Assembly (NCBI GenBank): GCA_017437925.1 | Contig: JAFRWQ010000119.1 | Coordinates: forward strand, 1 to 9,016 | Source of the DNA: Bacillota bacterium | GTDB taxonomy: Bacteria; Bacillota_A; Clostridia; Peptostreptococcales; Anaerovoracaceae | Reading direction: 5' to 3' | Length of the DNA stretch: 9,016 nt | Made by a program: the position numbers and the translations under genes | Notes under the pieces: model-generated | What the model was told of the DNA's origin: nothing | The model's database searches: none | The model's input: only the letters and a program-made list of their open reading frames with translations | In this document: piece by piece, positions 1 to 6,263 of the stretch | How the letters are laid out: each line of letters opens with the position of its first letter | Position numbering within the stretch: the stretch's first letter is position 1

Positions 1-905
1 AGGGCATCGCGCACGGCCCCGTGGACCTGGGGCACGCAGCGCAGGGCGTAGGCGTCCTGGACCCTCGCTCCGCGGGCGTTTTCCAGTATCTCGCAGCCTT
101 CGGCAAGCCTTCTGATGTTGGAGGCGACCCTTATCTGGCCCTTCTGCCCCCTGGCCCTGTGGACCCGGTCCTCGTATGCGTTGAGCTGGCCTGCCAGGGC
201 GGTCAGGGTCATGGACGCGATGAGGTCTGCGCAAAGGGCCGCGTTCATGGTGTCGTAGAGGTTCAGAGCCCCCACCGAGGTCATGGCGCAGGTGCCGTTG
301 GTGATCCCCAGGCCCTCCTTTGAAGCGAGGCTCGCGAGGACGGGTATCCCGGCCTTCTCCATTGCCTCTTTTCCGCTCATGACTTTTCCTTCGTACTCGG
401 CTTCTCCCAGGCCCAGCAGCACCAGGCCCATGTGGGAGAGGGGCGCCAGGTCTCCGCTTGCCCCCAGGGACCCCTTCTGGGGCACCACCGGGGTCACCCC
501 CTTATTGAGCATCTCAAGGAGCATTTCGACTATGACCGGCCTCACCCCGCTGATCCCGGCGCAGAGGGCGTTGGCTCTTAAAAGCATCATGCCCCTCACC
601 TGGTCCCTTCTGTAAGGGTCTCCGGTCGCGACGCAGTGGCTCAGTATCAGGTTGGTCGAAAGCAGGTTGGTCATATCCTCGGGGACAGCCACCTTGGCGA
701 AGTCACCGAAGCCGGTGGTTATGCCGTAGGCGACCCTCTTTTCCTCTGCGATCTTTTCGATCAGGGCCCTCGAGCTTTCGAGAGCCTCCCTCGCAGACGG
801 GGCTAGCTCCGCCTTCGCATGACCTCTTGCCACCGCGACGAAGCTCTCAAGGTCCAGGCTGAAGCCGTCGACGGTCACTTTTTCTATTTTTCTGACGTCC
901 CGCAT
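1..905 (-). CDS. hutH: Histidine ammonia-lyase, 5' part (runs off left edge)
   Basis: The enzyme removes ammonia from L-histidine to give trans-urocanate, the first step of histidine degradation in the cytoplasm. About 301 N-terminal residues of a protein that is usually near 500 are present; the C-terminal part lies outside the window. The sequence shows the MIO-forming triad Ala149-Ser150-Gly151 inside GSLGASGDLAPLSHM, the catalytic tyrosine region around Tyr60 (YGITTGFG), and the substrate-selecting Ser89-His90 pair (LILSHC). Ser-His at that site fits histidine lyases; tyrosine and phenylalanine lyases usually have His-Leu or Phe-Leu. A TNGT motif follows around residue 204. The ATG at 905 is supported by AGGAG about eight bases upstream, and there is no better start further out. 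It is transcribed away from the surface-protein gene at 1168. Other hut genes would be expected beyond the edge, but none can be seen here. An aromatic amino acid lyase of different specificity is the main alternative. Confidence 0.92.
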   Translation of the reverse strand, partial: MRDVRKIEKVTVDGFSLDLESFVAVARGHAKAELAPSAREALESSRALIEKIAEEKRVAYGITTGFGDFAKVAVPEDMTNLLSTNLILSHCVATGDPYRRDQVRGMMLLRANALCAGISGVRPVIVEMLLEMLNKGVTPVVPQKGSLGASGDLAPLSHMGLVLLGLGEAEYEGKVMSGKEAMEKAGIPVLASLASKEGLGITNGTCAMTSVGALNLYDTMNAALCADLIASMTLTALAGQLNAYEDRVHRARGQKGQIRVASNIRRLAEGCEILENARGARVQDAYALRCVPQVHGAVRDA

Positions 906-948
906 TTTCTTTGCTCCTTGTTGGAATAAACAAAAATTTAACAATATA

Positions 949-977
949 ATTGTACCATCAGCGGTATCCGGCCTCAA
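949..977 (-). promoter_or_regulatory. Candidate sigma-70-type promoter for hutH
   Basis: Read on the minus strand, TTGAGG (977-972) is followed by a 17-base spacer and TACAAT (954-949), leaving about 43 bases to the hutH ATG. The -10 matches consensus at five of six positions and the -35 at four of six. The arms ACAAT and ATTGT (941-953) form a small inverted repeat over the -10, which could be an operator or simply AT-rich promoter DNA. Confidence 0.5.
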
Positions 978-1061
978 TTCCTACTCCCCTTAAACGGCAC
1001 GCTGCTGTAATGAAGCAGCGAAGAAAACCCCTCATTTCGGCCCGCCGATCAAGACATTCCC

Positions 1062-1090
1062 TTTACATAAGCCCCCGTCCGTGTCATTAT
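1062..1090 (+). promoter_or_regulatory. Promoter of first SLH/Big_3 gene
   Basis: TTTACA (1062-1067), a 17-base spacer and CATTAT (1085-1090) lie about 78 bases ahead of the ATG at 1168. On its own the match is modest. The second paralogue has TTTACA, the same 17-base spacing and CAAAAT in the equivalent place, with CCCC, TCCG and a terminal TGT also shared in the spacer. That conservation between otherwise different upstream regions is the main support. Confidence 0.5.
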
Positions 1091-1111
1091 TATTGTATAC
1101 AAGTGTCAAAG

Positions 1112-1137
1112 ACCGGCTGCGCCCAGGGCCCGCCGGT
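1112..1137 (+). promoter_or_regulatory. Leader hairpin upstream of first SLH/Big_3 gene
   Basis: ACCGGC (1112-1117) can pair with GCCGGT (1132-1137) in the predicted 5' leader, about 30 bases ahead of the start codon and upstream of the RBS AAAGGAG. It may stabilise the messenger or tune initiation. The second paralogue also has a 6-bp GC-rich leader stem at the comparable place, with different sequence. Confidence 0.3.
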
Positions 1138-1167
1138 ACGATATCCGCAAAAGAGAAAGGAGACTAA

Positions 1168-2997
1168 ATGAAAGGACTTAAATTTACGGCAGCGCTGCTG
1201 GCCGTCCTGCTGGTGGTCTCGGCCTTCCCCCTGACCGCCTTTGCCGGCGGCGGCTCGTTCTGGCTCAAGAGAGTCACCGATGCCGAGGTCGTGGTCTACA
1301 GCTCCAGCGAGCCCTTTGACTTCGAGGTGGAGCCCATGAACGCCGCGGGCGACGTGCGCTACTACTGGTATCAGATCGACGCAAACGGCAGACCCGTCAA
1401 CGTCAGGGATAACGGCGAGCCCGTAATTGTCGGAGAGGGCCGCGCCCTTTATATGCACAACATCCCCGACGAGAAGATGAACGAGCACCTCTACTACCGC
1501 TGCGTCGCCAACGACGGCTACGAGAGCTCCTACGTGGATTTCAGCTGCGTTCTTTACCCCATAGGCTTTGAGGACGACTACGAGCCCCCCGTCGATCACA
1601 TCGCGATAGACAAGCTCCCCGACAAGCAGGTCTATGACCAGGGCGAAACGCTGGATCTCTCCGGCCTTTCCTACGATATCTATTACGTGGACGGAGGACA
1701 CGCCGGCGTCTACGTGATGGACATGAATTCCACCGGAAGCCTGGAATGGGAGCCTTACCTGCTGACCAATTACGGCACCCAGACCATAGCCCTGAGCTAT
1801 AACGGGGCGTACGCCTATTTCACCGTCACCGTAAACAAGGTCGAGGGATACGTTTCTCCCTACGAAGACGGCGATGAGGAGTACGAGGTGGACCTCGAGC
1901 TTATAGAAGCTCCCGCAAAGCTGGACTACTATGCCGGCGAAGCCATAGATCTTTCCGGGATCATGTGCCGCCTCTGGACCAACATGGGCTTCAGGGACAT
2001 CACCGATCCTTCCGAATTCGTCGCTTTCCCCAAGACCGCCGACGGAATGGGCCCCATGAAGGTCAGCGTCGAGTACAAGGGACACTTCGCGGTCAGCTAC
2101 GAGATCAACGTTGAGATGATCAACGATTTCAGCGACCAGGAGTACGAAGTCGATCTTGAGCTGCTCAAGGAGCCCCCAAAGACCGATTACGTCATCGGCG
2201 AAAAGATCGACATCTCGGGAATAGTCTGCCGCCTCTATACCACTGTAGGCTTCCGCGACATAGACGATCCGGGCGAGCTCACCGTATCGCCCGAGTACGC
2301 CCAGGGCATAGGAGCCCAGACCGTGACCGTCTCCTACAGAGGACTTTACTCCGTGACCTATACCGTTAACGTGAACCAGCCTGAGCCGGTCTACACCAAA
2401 GGCAATCCCTTCACCGACATCCCCGAAAAGGCTTACTACATTGACGCGGTCGACTGGGCCTACAACGCCGACCCCCAGGTCACCGACGGCAACGGAGCCG
2501 ACAAGTTCATGCCCTTCCAGCTCTGCACCAGAGGACAGGTCGTGACCTTCCTGTGGAGAGCCATGGGATGCCCCGAGCCCGAAAATCTCTGGGAGCCCTT
2601 CGACGACGTGAACGAGAACGACTACTTCTATAAACCGGTCATCTGGGCCGTGTCCTGCGGCATCACCGACGGCACCACCCCGACCACCTTCAGCCCCTAC
2701 AACCAGTGCAGGTGCTCCCACATCCTCACCTTCCTGTGGAGGACCCTGGGAAGACCCGGCGACACCGGAGCCGAGAATACCAACGAGTGGTGGGCCGACG
2801 CCCTCAGCTGGGCCCGGTCGATAGACCTGCTCGAAGATACCACAGACCCCGAGGACGGCAGCTACAACGTACAGGGCTTCTGCCCCCGCTGCGAAGTCGT
2901 GACCTACCTCTACAGGGCCAAGCTCATCATGGACTCCCCGGCGCATACTACTTTAAAGCAGGATCTGCCGCAGGGGAAAAAGATCAAAGTCAACTGA
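1168..2997 (+). CDS. Secreted SLH-domain surface protein with three Big_3-type Ig-like domains
   Basis: This 609-residue exported protein is probably held on the cell wall by its C-terminal SLH repeats, a module known to bind secondary cell-wall polysaccharide. Residues 1-26 are a signal peptide (Lys2 and Lys5, hydrophobic core, AFA cleavage site). Residues 27-140 look like an Ig fold: a WYQ strand and, later, YYRCVANDG. Three Big_3-type domains follow at about 144-225, 238-320 and 325-403, each with a GExxDLSG-like core and a closing VTV/INV strand. SLH repeats cover about 414-467, 478-531 and 541-600. The second repeat reads QCRCSH where SLH domains usually have TRAE, so its binding site may be altered. 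The ATG at 1168 has AAAGGAG six to seven bases upstream. The tandem gene at 3491 is a paralogue with one Big_3 domain fewer. Ligand and function are unknown; an adhesin or wall-structure role is inference. Confidence 0.9.
   Translation: MKGLKFTAALLAVLLVVSAFPLTAFAGGGSFWLKRVTDAEVVVYSSSEPFDFEVEPMNAAGDVRYYWYQIDANGRPVNVRDNGEPVIVGEGRALYMHNIPDEKMNEHLYYRCVANDGYESSYVDFSCVLYPIGFEDDYEPPVDHIAIDKLPDKQVYDQGETLDLSGLSYDIYYVDGGHAGVYVMDMNSTGSLEWEPYLLTNYGTQTIALSYNGAYAYFTVTVNKVEGYVSPYEDGDEEYEVDLELIEAPAKLDYYAGEAIDLSGIMCRLWTNMGFRDITDPSEFVAFPKTADGMGPMKVSVEYKGHFAVSYEINVEMINDFSDQEYEVDLELLKEPPKTDYVIGEKIDISGIVCRLYTTVGFRDIDDPGELTVSPEYAQGIGAQTVTVSYRGLYSVTYTVNVNQPEPVYTKGNPFTDIPEKAYYIDAVDWAYNADPQVTDGNGADKFMPFQLCTRGQVVTFLWRAMGCPEPENLWEPFDDVNENDYFYKPVIWAVSCGITDGTTPTTFSPYNQCRCSHILTFLWRTLGRPGDTGAENTNEWWADALSWARSIDLLEDTTDPEDGSYNVQGFCPRCEVVTYLYRAKLIMDSPAHTTLKQDLPQGKKIKVN
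1879..2400 (+). repeat. Tandem duplication of an 87-codon Big_3 unit
   Basis: Two units of 261 bases (1879-2139 and 2140-2400) both begin EYEVDLEL and share CRLxT, GFRDI and DP(S/G)E landmarks at the same spacing. The second unit has diverged in its later half. The single matching domain in the neighbouring paralogue resembles the first unit more closely (ITDP, MGPM, YEINVEMIND), so the extra unit here is most simply a gain in this gene, or a loss in the other. Confidence 0.75.
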
Positions 2998-3075
2998 AGC
3001 TTAGACCAATATGGGCAGGGCGCGGACCCGGAGCATAAAAACCCGGGAAAGCAGCCTCAAAAAACAGAACATATC

Positions 3076-3108
3076 AAAAGACCGAGGGCCTATAGCCTTC
3101 GGTCTTTT
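3076..3108 (+). terminator. Bidirectional terminator hairpin between surface-protein gene and small minus-strand ORF
   Basis: AAAAGACCGA (3076-3085) pairs with TCGGTCTTTT (3099-3108), and the stem extends inward by GGGC/GCCT with one G-T pair, closing on a CTATA loop. The A-run before and T-run after make it usable on both strands: for the gene ending at 2997 and for the candidate small gene whose stop is at 3136 on the other strand. Confidence 0.75.
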
Positions 3109-3135
3109 ACTTGCCGGCCTGCGCCGTCAACGGCG

Positions 3136-3216
3136 TCAATTCTTCTTCGTCGCCTCGTACTGGCTCAGCCTGGACGCCGCGAGCATATACGCCGTTATCG
3201 TTTTAAGCAATTTCAT
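3136..3216 (-). CDS. Candidate 26-residue small protein, unknown function
   Basis: A minus-strand frame starts with ATG at 3216 and ends with TGA at 3136. It encodes a short lysine-rich peptide beginning MKLLKTITAYMLAASR and ending EATKKN. Leu3/Leu4, Ile7, Met11, Ala14 and Leu17 recur with helical spacing, which suggests an amphipathic helix that could lie on or in a membrane. Support is contextual: GGAG at 3227-3224 with seven bases to the ATG, an extended -10 promoter at 3280-3272, and a terminator-capable hairpin at 3108-3076. It occupies an otherwise empty gap between two co-oriented paralogues and runs against them. The family is not recognised. A chance short frame, or a small RNA using the same promoter and terminator, are the alternatives. 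Confidence 0.42.
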   Translation of the reverse strand: MKLLKTITAYMLAASRLSQYEATKKN

Positions 3217-3230
3217 TATATTTCTCCAAA

Positions 3231-3246
3231 GCCCCGGATACGGGGC
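3231..3246 (-). promoter_or_regulatory. Leader hairpin next to the RBS of the small ORF
   Basis: GCCCCG (3231-3236) and CGGGGC (3241-3246) form a 6-bp GC stem with a four-base loop in the predicted leader of the minus-strand small ORF, three to four bases before its GGAG. It is close enough to affect ribosome access or RNA stability, though no effect can be shown from sequence. Confidence 0.35.
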
Positions 3247-3271
3247 CGATCCGCAACGCCTTACCCGGGAG

Positions 3272-3280
3272 ATTATATCA
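3272..3280 (-). promoter_or_regulatory. Extended -10 promoter for the small minus-strand ORF
   Basis: The minus strand reads TGATATAAT from 3280 to 3272: a perfect TATAAT preceded by the TGn extension, which can replace a good -35. The hexamer 17 bases upstream (TATAAA, 3300-3295) is poor as a -35. Transcription would begin near 3265, giving a leader of about 50 bases. Confidence 0.45.
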
Positions 3281-3370
3281 TCTGTCCGAAGATTTTTATA
3301 TCGCCCGGGCATTTTATTTCTTTTTCATCGGCAATATTCGGGTCTTTCCCCATTTTTCTCGTTTTTTTCC

Positions 3371-3399
3371 TTTACACTGCCCCTTTCCGATGTCAAAAT
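3371..3399 (+). promoter_or_regulatory. Promoter of second SLH/Big_3 gene
   Basis: TTTACA (3371-3376), a 17-base spacer and CAAAAT (3394-3399) lie about 92 bases upstream of the ATG at 3491. The arrangement copies that of the first paralogue (1062-1090), including spacer length and the TGTCA junction before the -10, whereas most of the surrounding leader differs. Confidence 0.5.
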
Positions 3400-3429
3400 G
3401 TACATGTGAGAGTTTTGTTAATGACCGAT

Positions 3430-3459
3430 GGCGGACGCCCGCAAACGGAATGCTCCGCC
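3430..3459 (+). promoter_or_regulatory. Leader stem upstream of second SLH/Big_3 gene
   Basis: GGCGGA (3430-3435) can pair with TCCGCC (3454-3459) across an 18-base loop in the predicted leader, about 30 bases ahead of the start codon. It parallels the leader stem of the first paralogue in position but not in sequence. Confidence 0.3.
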
Positions 3460-3490
3460 GCGGTTTGAAAACGTTATGAAAGGAGACAAA

Positions 3491-5020
3491 ATGAAGAGAT
3501 TTAAGATCACGGCCCTGCTTCTTGCGGCCCTCCTGATCATTTCGTCCTTCCCCCTGACCGCCTTCGCCGGCGGCGACAACGATCTTTCCATCTGGGCCGA
3601 GAGCCCTCTGGACATCGAGGTCTACAGCCCCGACGAGGAATTCGCCTTCGAGGTGGGCGTAAACAGCCCCAAAGGCCCTTACAGGTGCAGATGGTTCAGG
3701 ATCGATCCCGACGGCATCCCTCTCGAGCACGATGAGAACGGCAACATCAGAGTGCTGGGCGACGGCACCGCCTTCCTCATCTTCGGCATCCCCCAGGAAC
3801 ACATGATGGAGGAATTCATCTACCGCTGCGAGGTCACCGACGGCTACGGCACCTGCTGGATGGACTTCAGATGCATGCTGCTGCCCATGGGCATCGAGTG
3901 GGACGACGGCATAAACGAAGAGTACATCGAATCCTTTGAGATCATCAAGCTTCCCGACAAGACCCTCTATAACCAGGGCGACGCGGTAGACCTTTCCGGC
4001 ATCCATTACAGGGTCAACTATAAAGACGGTTCCTACATGGCCAGCATCATAGTGGAAGACCTGTCATGGGAACCCGCCTACCTCTATTTTGAAGGCGAGG
4101 ACACCGTCACCGTAAGATACGGAAGCTTCTCCGACAGCTTCGACGTCACCGTCGAGGAGACCCCGGGCTTCGTTCCCCCCGCCATGGACTTCGACGGAGA
4201 AGAGACCGAAGAAGAAGTCGATCTGGAGCTCTTAAGAGAGCCTGACAAGAAAGATTACTTCACGGGCGAACTCATAGACCTCAGCGGCATCAAGTGCCGC
4301 CTCTGGACCACCATGGGCTTCAGAGACATCACCGATCCCGCCGAGTTCACGGTCATCCCGCCGAACGCGGACGGCATGGGCCCGATGATGGTCACCGTCG
4401 ATTACAAGGGTAAATCTGCCGTTCAGTACGAGATAAACGTCGAGATGATCAACGATATCGAGCCCCCCGCGGTCCCCGTAGGGCCGGAAGGCGCTCCCGA
4501 CCATCCCTTCGTCGACATACCCGAAGGAGCCTTCTATGAGAACGCCGTGACCTGGGCCTACCAGACCGGAGTCACCGACGGCAACGGCAAGGACAAGTTC
4601 ATGCCCTTCCAGCTCTGCACCAGAGGCCAGGTGGTGACCTTCCTGTGGAGAGCCATGGGAAGCCCCGAGCCCGAGAACCTCTACGAGCCCTTCACCGACG
4701 TGAGCCCCGACGACTACTTCTATAAGCCGGTGCTCTGGGCGCTCTCCCACGGCATCACCGAAGGGACCACAGCGACCACCTTCAGCCCCGGAAAGCAGTG
4801 CACCTACGCCCACATCCTGACCTTCCTCTACAGGGCTTTGGGCATCGGGACCGACGGCTGGTATCAGGAGGCCTGCGACTGGGCCATGAACTGCGGCCTG
4901 CTCAAGGACACCTACTCCGAGGAGGACGGCTTCGTACCCACGGGCCTTGCTCCCCGCTGCGACGTGGTGACCTACCTCTACAGGGCCATGCAGATCATAA
5001 ACGCCGCTCCGAAAGCATAG
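3491..5020 (+). CDS. Secreted SLH-domain surface protein with two Big_3-type Ig-like domains
   Basis: This 509-residue exported protein is a paralogue of the one at 1168-2997. Residues 1-26 are a signal peptide ending PLTAFA, almost the same as the neighbour's. An Ig-like N-terminal region follows to about residue 140 (RWFRID strand, then FIYRCEVTDG), then Big_3-type domains near 145-225 and 237-320, and three SLH repeats from about 335 to the C-terminus. The second SLH repeat has CTYAH and the third APRCD where TRAE is usual, so only the first (CTRGQ) keeps the usual Thr-Arg. The frame is open upstream to 3428, but the ATG at 3491 is chosen: AAAGGAGAC sits just before it and the signal peptide begins there, whereas the extra 21 residues would bury it. 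The two proteins were probably made by tandem duplication and may sit on the same wall. Ligand unknown. Confidence 0.9.
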   Translation: MKRFKITALLLAALLIISSFPLTAFAGGDNDLSIWAESPLDIEVYSPDEEFAFEVGVNSPKGPYRCRWFRIDPDGIPLEHDENGNIRVLGDGTAFLIFGIPQEHMMEEFIYRCEVTDGYGTCWMDFRCMLLPMGIEWDDGINEEYIESFEIIKLPDKTLYNQGDAVDLSGIHYRVNYKDGSYMASIIVEDLSWEPAYLYFEGEDTVTVRYGSFSDSFDVTVEETPGFVPPAMDFDGEETEEEVDLELLREPDKKDYFTGELIDLSGIKCRLWTTMGFRDITDPAEFTVIPPNADGMGPMMVTVDYKGKSAVQYEINVEMINDIEPPAVPVGPEGAPDHPFVDIPEGAFYENAVTWAYQTGVTDGNGKDKFMPFQLCTRGQVVTFLWRAMGSPEPENLYEPFTDVSPDDYFYKPVLWALSHGITEGTTATTFSPGKQCTYAHILTFLYRALGIGTDGWYQEACDWAMNCGLLKDTYSEEDGFVPTGLAPRCDVVTYLYRAMQIINAAPKA

Positions 5021-5071
5021 GGCGGCAGGCGGAGCCGCAAGCATCGGCCCCAAAAGCTTAAAACCAGCGAA

Positions 5072-5103
5072 AAGACCGGAGGCCGCAGCAGGCCCCCGGT
5101 CTT
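5072..5103 (+). terminator. Terminator-like hairpin after second SLH/Big_3 gene
   Basis: AAGACCGG (5072-5079) pairs with CCGGTCTT (5096-5103), and after one A-C mismatch GGCC (5081-5084) pairs with GGCC (5091-5094) around a six-base loop. The stem is strong, but no long T-run follows, so termination may be partial and the DUF1294 gene starting 20 bases on could receive read-through. The stem shares AAGACCG/CGGTCTT with the hairpins at 3076 and 8717. Confidence 0.6.
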
Positions 5104-5123
5104 AAGCAATAAAAGGACAAGAG

Positions 5124-5405
5124 ATGAAAGACAGAATGACCCTCGCCGCCGTCCTCGCGGCCTGGAACCTTATAGTATTCGCAGCCTACGGCATAGACAA
5201 GCGCAAGGCGAAAAAAGGCAGCTGGCGCACTCCCGAAAAGACCCTGCTCGCCATGGCCTTCTTCATGGGAGGAGCGGGAGCTCTTTTGGGCATGAAGGTC
5301 TTCCGCCACAAGACCAGGCACGCGCGCTTTCAGATACTGGTGCCTCTTTTCTTCGTTTTGAACATCGCGCTGCTGGGATATCTTTTCTATAAAGGCCTGA
5401 TATGA
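5124..5405 (+). CDS. DUF1294 family small membrane protein
   Basis: This 93-residue protein matches the DUF1294 pattern in order: AxWNLxxFxxYGIDKRKA (residues 12-29), the WRTPEKTLL block (34-42), a glycine-rich membrane segment FFMGGAGALLGM (46-57), and the RHKTRH block (61-66). Three hydrophobic segments are visible, at about 5-23, 41-58 and 69-88, so it is an inner-membrane protein. The family has no established function. AAGGA stands about nine bases before the ATG. It is separated from the gene upstream by a hairpin and from proB by 84 bases; no promoter of its own is convincing, so it may depend on read-through. The invariant-looking Asp25-Lys26 and His62-Lys63-Thr64 are intact, so there is no sign of decay. 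Confidence 0.88.
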   Translation: MKDRMTLAAVLAAWNLIVFAAYGIDKRKAKKGSWRTPEKTLLAMAFFMGGAGALLGMKVFRHKTRHARFQILVPLFFVLNIALLGYLFYKGLI

Positions 5406-5406
5406 G

Positions 5407-5458
5407 CCGGCGCGGTCTTTTTTCTTGCGCTCGGAGGTAAAAGGTATTAGTATCTTTT
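5407..5458 (+). promoter_or_regulatory. Short hairpins between DUF1294 gene and proB
   Basis: Two elements can be seen. First, CCG-GCG-CGG (5407-5415) runs into TCTTTTTT, a very short stem with a T-run that could act as a weak terminator. Second, AAAAGGTA (5439-5446) and TATCTTTT (5451-5458) form a near-perfect 8-bp inverted repeat with a TTAG loop and one G-T pair, which could be an operator or an RNA hairpin ahead of proB. GGAGG at 5433-5437 is too far from any proB start to serve it. Confidence 0.3.
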
Positions 5459-5489
5459 ATATATGTTTTACAGTCAGGCAGGTGCGAAA

Positions 5490-6263
5490 ATGAGAACAGT
5501 CATCAAGGTCGGGACCTCCACCCTGACCCATGCCACGGGGAGGCTCAACATACGCCGCGTCGAAGAGCTCTGCAAGGTCTTAAGCGATGTGAAAAACGCC
5601 GGCCACGAGGTCATTCTGGTGTCCTCGGGCGCCATAGGCATGGGAGTGGGCAAGCTCAACCTTTCCAGCAGGCCCTCCGACATGCCCACCAAGCAGGCCG
5701 CGGCCGCCGTCGGCCAGTGCGAGCTCATGTACGTCTATGACAAGCTATTCCAGGAGCACAACCACACGGTGGCCCAGATACTGCTGACCGGAGAGGATCT
5801 GAGGGACGAAGACCGCCACGCCAACTTCGCCAACACCCTCAACCGCCTGCTCCAGCTGGGCGCCCTTCCCGTCATCAACGAGAACGATACCATCTCCACC
5901 GACGAGATCTCCGTGGGCGACAACGACACCCTCTCCGCCCTGGTCGCGGTCAGCGTAAAGGCAGACCTTCTCATAATCCTGACCGACACCGACGGCCTCT
6001 ATACCGCAGATCCAAGAAAGGATCCCTCGGCCAGCCTCATTTCGGTGGTCGAGGAGATCACTCCCGAGATGCTGGCGGGAGCGGGAGGAGGAGGCACCGC
6101 CCTCTCCACCGGAGGCATGGCGACCAAGCTCACCGCGGCGGGCCTTTGCATGGACGCCGGGACCGACATGATCATAGTGAACGGCGAAAGACCCCAACTC
6201 ATATACGACGCCCTCGAGGGAAAGCCGGTGGGCACCAGATTCGTCGGGAGGAAGGACAGATGA
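5490..6263 (+). CDS. proB: Glutamate 5-kinase, short form without PUA domain
   Basis: ProB transfers phosphate from ATP to the side-chain carboxylate of L-glutamate, giving gamma-glutamyl phosphate, the first step of proline synthesis in the cytoplasm. The 257 residues cover only the amino-acid-kinase fold. Visible motifs are VIKVGTSTL (4-12, phosphate loop), VSSGAIGMGVGKL, the glutamate site NEND (130-133), GDNDTLSALVA (143-153), LTDTDGLYTADPR, and TGGMATKLTAA near the end. Many homologues carry a C-terminal PUA domain of about 100 residues; this one stops after GTRF. In studied ProB enzymes the kinase domain itself can hold proline feedback inhibition. The ATG at 5490 (AGGTG five bases upstream) is preferred over one at 5463, which lacks an RBS at a usable distance and would add nine residues before the kinase fold. 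It overlaps proA by four bases. Confidence 0.93.
   Translation: MRTVIKVGTSTLTHATGRLNIRRVEELCKVLSDVKNAGHEVILVSSGAIGMGVGKLNLSSRPSDMPTKQAAAAVGQCELMYVYDKLFQEHNHTVAQILLTGEDLRDEDRHANFANTLNRLLQLGALPVINENDTISTDEISVGDNDTLSALVAVSVKADLLIILTDTDGLYTADPRKDPSASLISVVEEITPEMLAGAGGGGTALSTGGMATKLTAAGLCMDAGTDMIIVNGERPQLIYDALEGKPVGTRFVGRKDR

Larger units (their letters stand above)
2998..3490. other. 493-base gap between the two surface-protein genes
   Basis: In order: a bidirectional hairpin (3076-3108), a candidate minus-strand small gene (3136-3216) with its leader hairpin and extended -10 promoter (to 3280), an AT-rich pyrimidine-rich tract of about 90 bases (3281-3370) with no clear feature, then the plus-strand promoter and leader of the gene at 3491. 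Plus-strand frames here (for example 3011-3409) lack RBS and family resemblance. Confidence 0.6.

Noticed and set aside
950..1171. 73-codon plus-strand frame in the divergent promoter region
   Set aside because: Covers both promoters, has no RBS and no recognisable product.
1090..2946. 618-codon open frame antisense to the first surface-protein gene
   Set aside because: It is the complement of a strongly C-ending codon pattern, which removes stops from the opposite strand. It has no RBS, no domain resemblance and a skewed Gly/Val/Asp composition. The sense frame has a signal peptide and recognised domains.
3011..3409. Plus-strand 132-codon frame between surface-protein genes
   Set aside because: Crosses a terminator hairpin, has no RBS or family resemblance, and ends within the promoter region of the next gene.
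3428..3490. Upstream start giving 21 extra residues before the second surface protein
   Set aside because: It would bury the signal peptide, lacks an RBS, and falls in the predicted leader. The ATG at 3491 has AAAGGAG as in the paralogue.
4232..5053. 273-codon open frame antisense to the second surface-protein gene
   Set aside because: Same codon-bias shadow as above; the antisense product repeats the one from the first gene only because the sense proteins are paralogues.
5463..5489. Upstream ATG for proB
   Set aside because: Nearest GGAGG is 25 bases away, and the extra nine residues precede the normal kinase start.
5406..5489. T-box or other riboswitch ahead of proB
   Set aside because: Only 84 bases are available, and no T-box core or specifier stem can be seen.
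6146..6259. Upstream in-frame start for proA
   Set aside because: Lies inside proB coding sequence in another frame; the ATGA overlap start at 6260 gives the normal ProA length.
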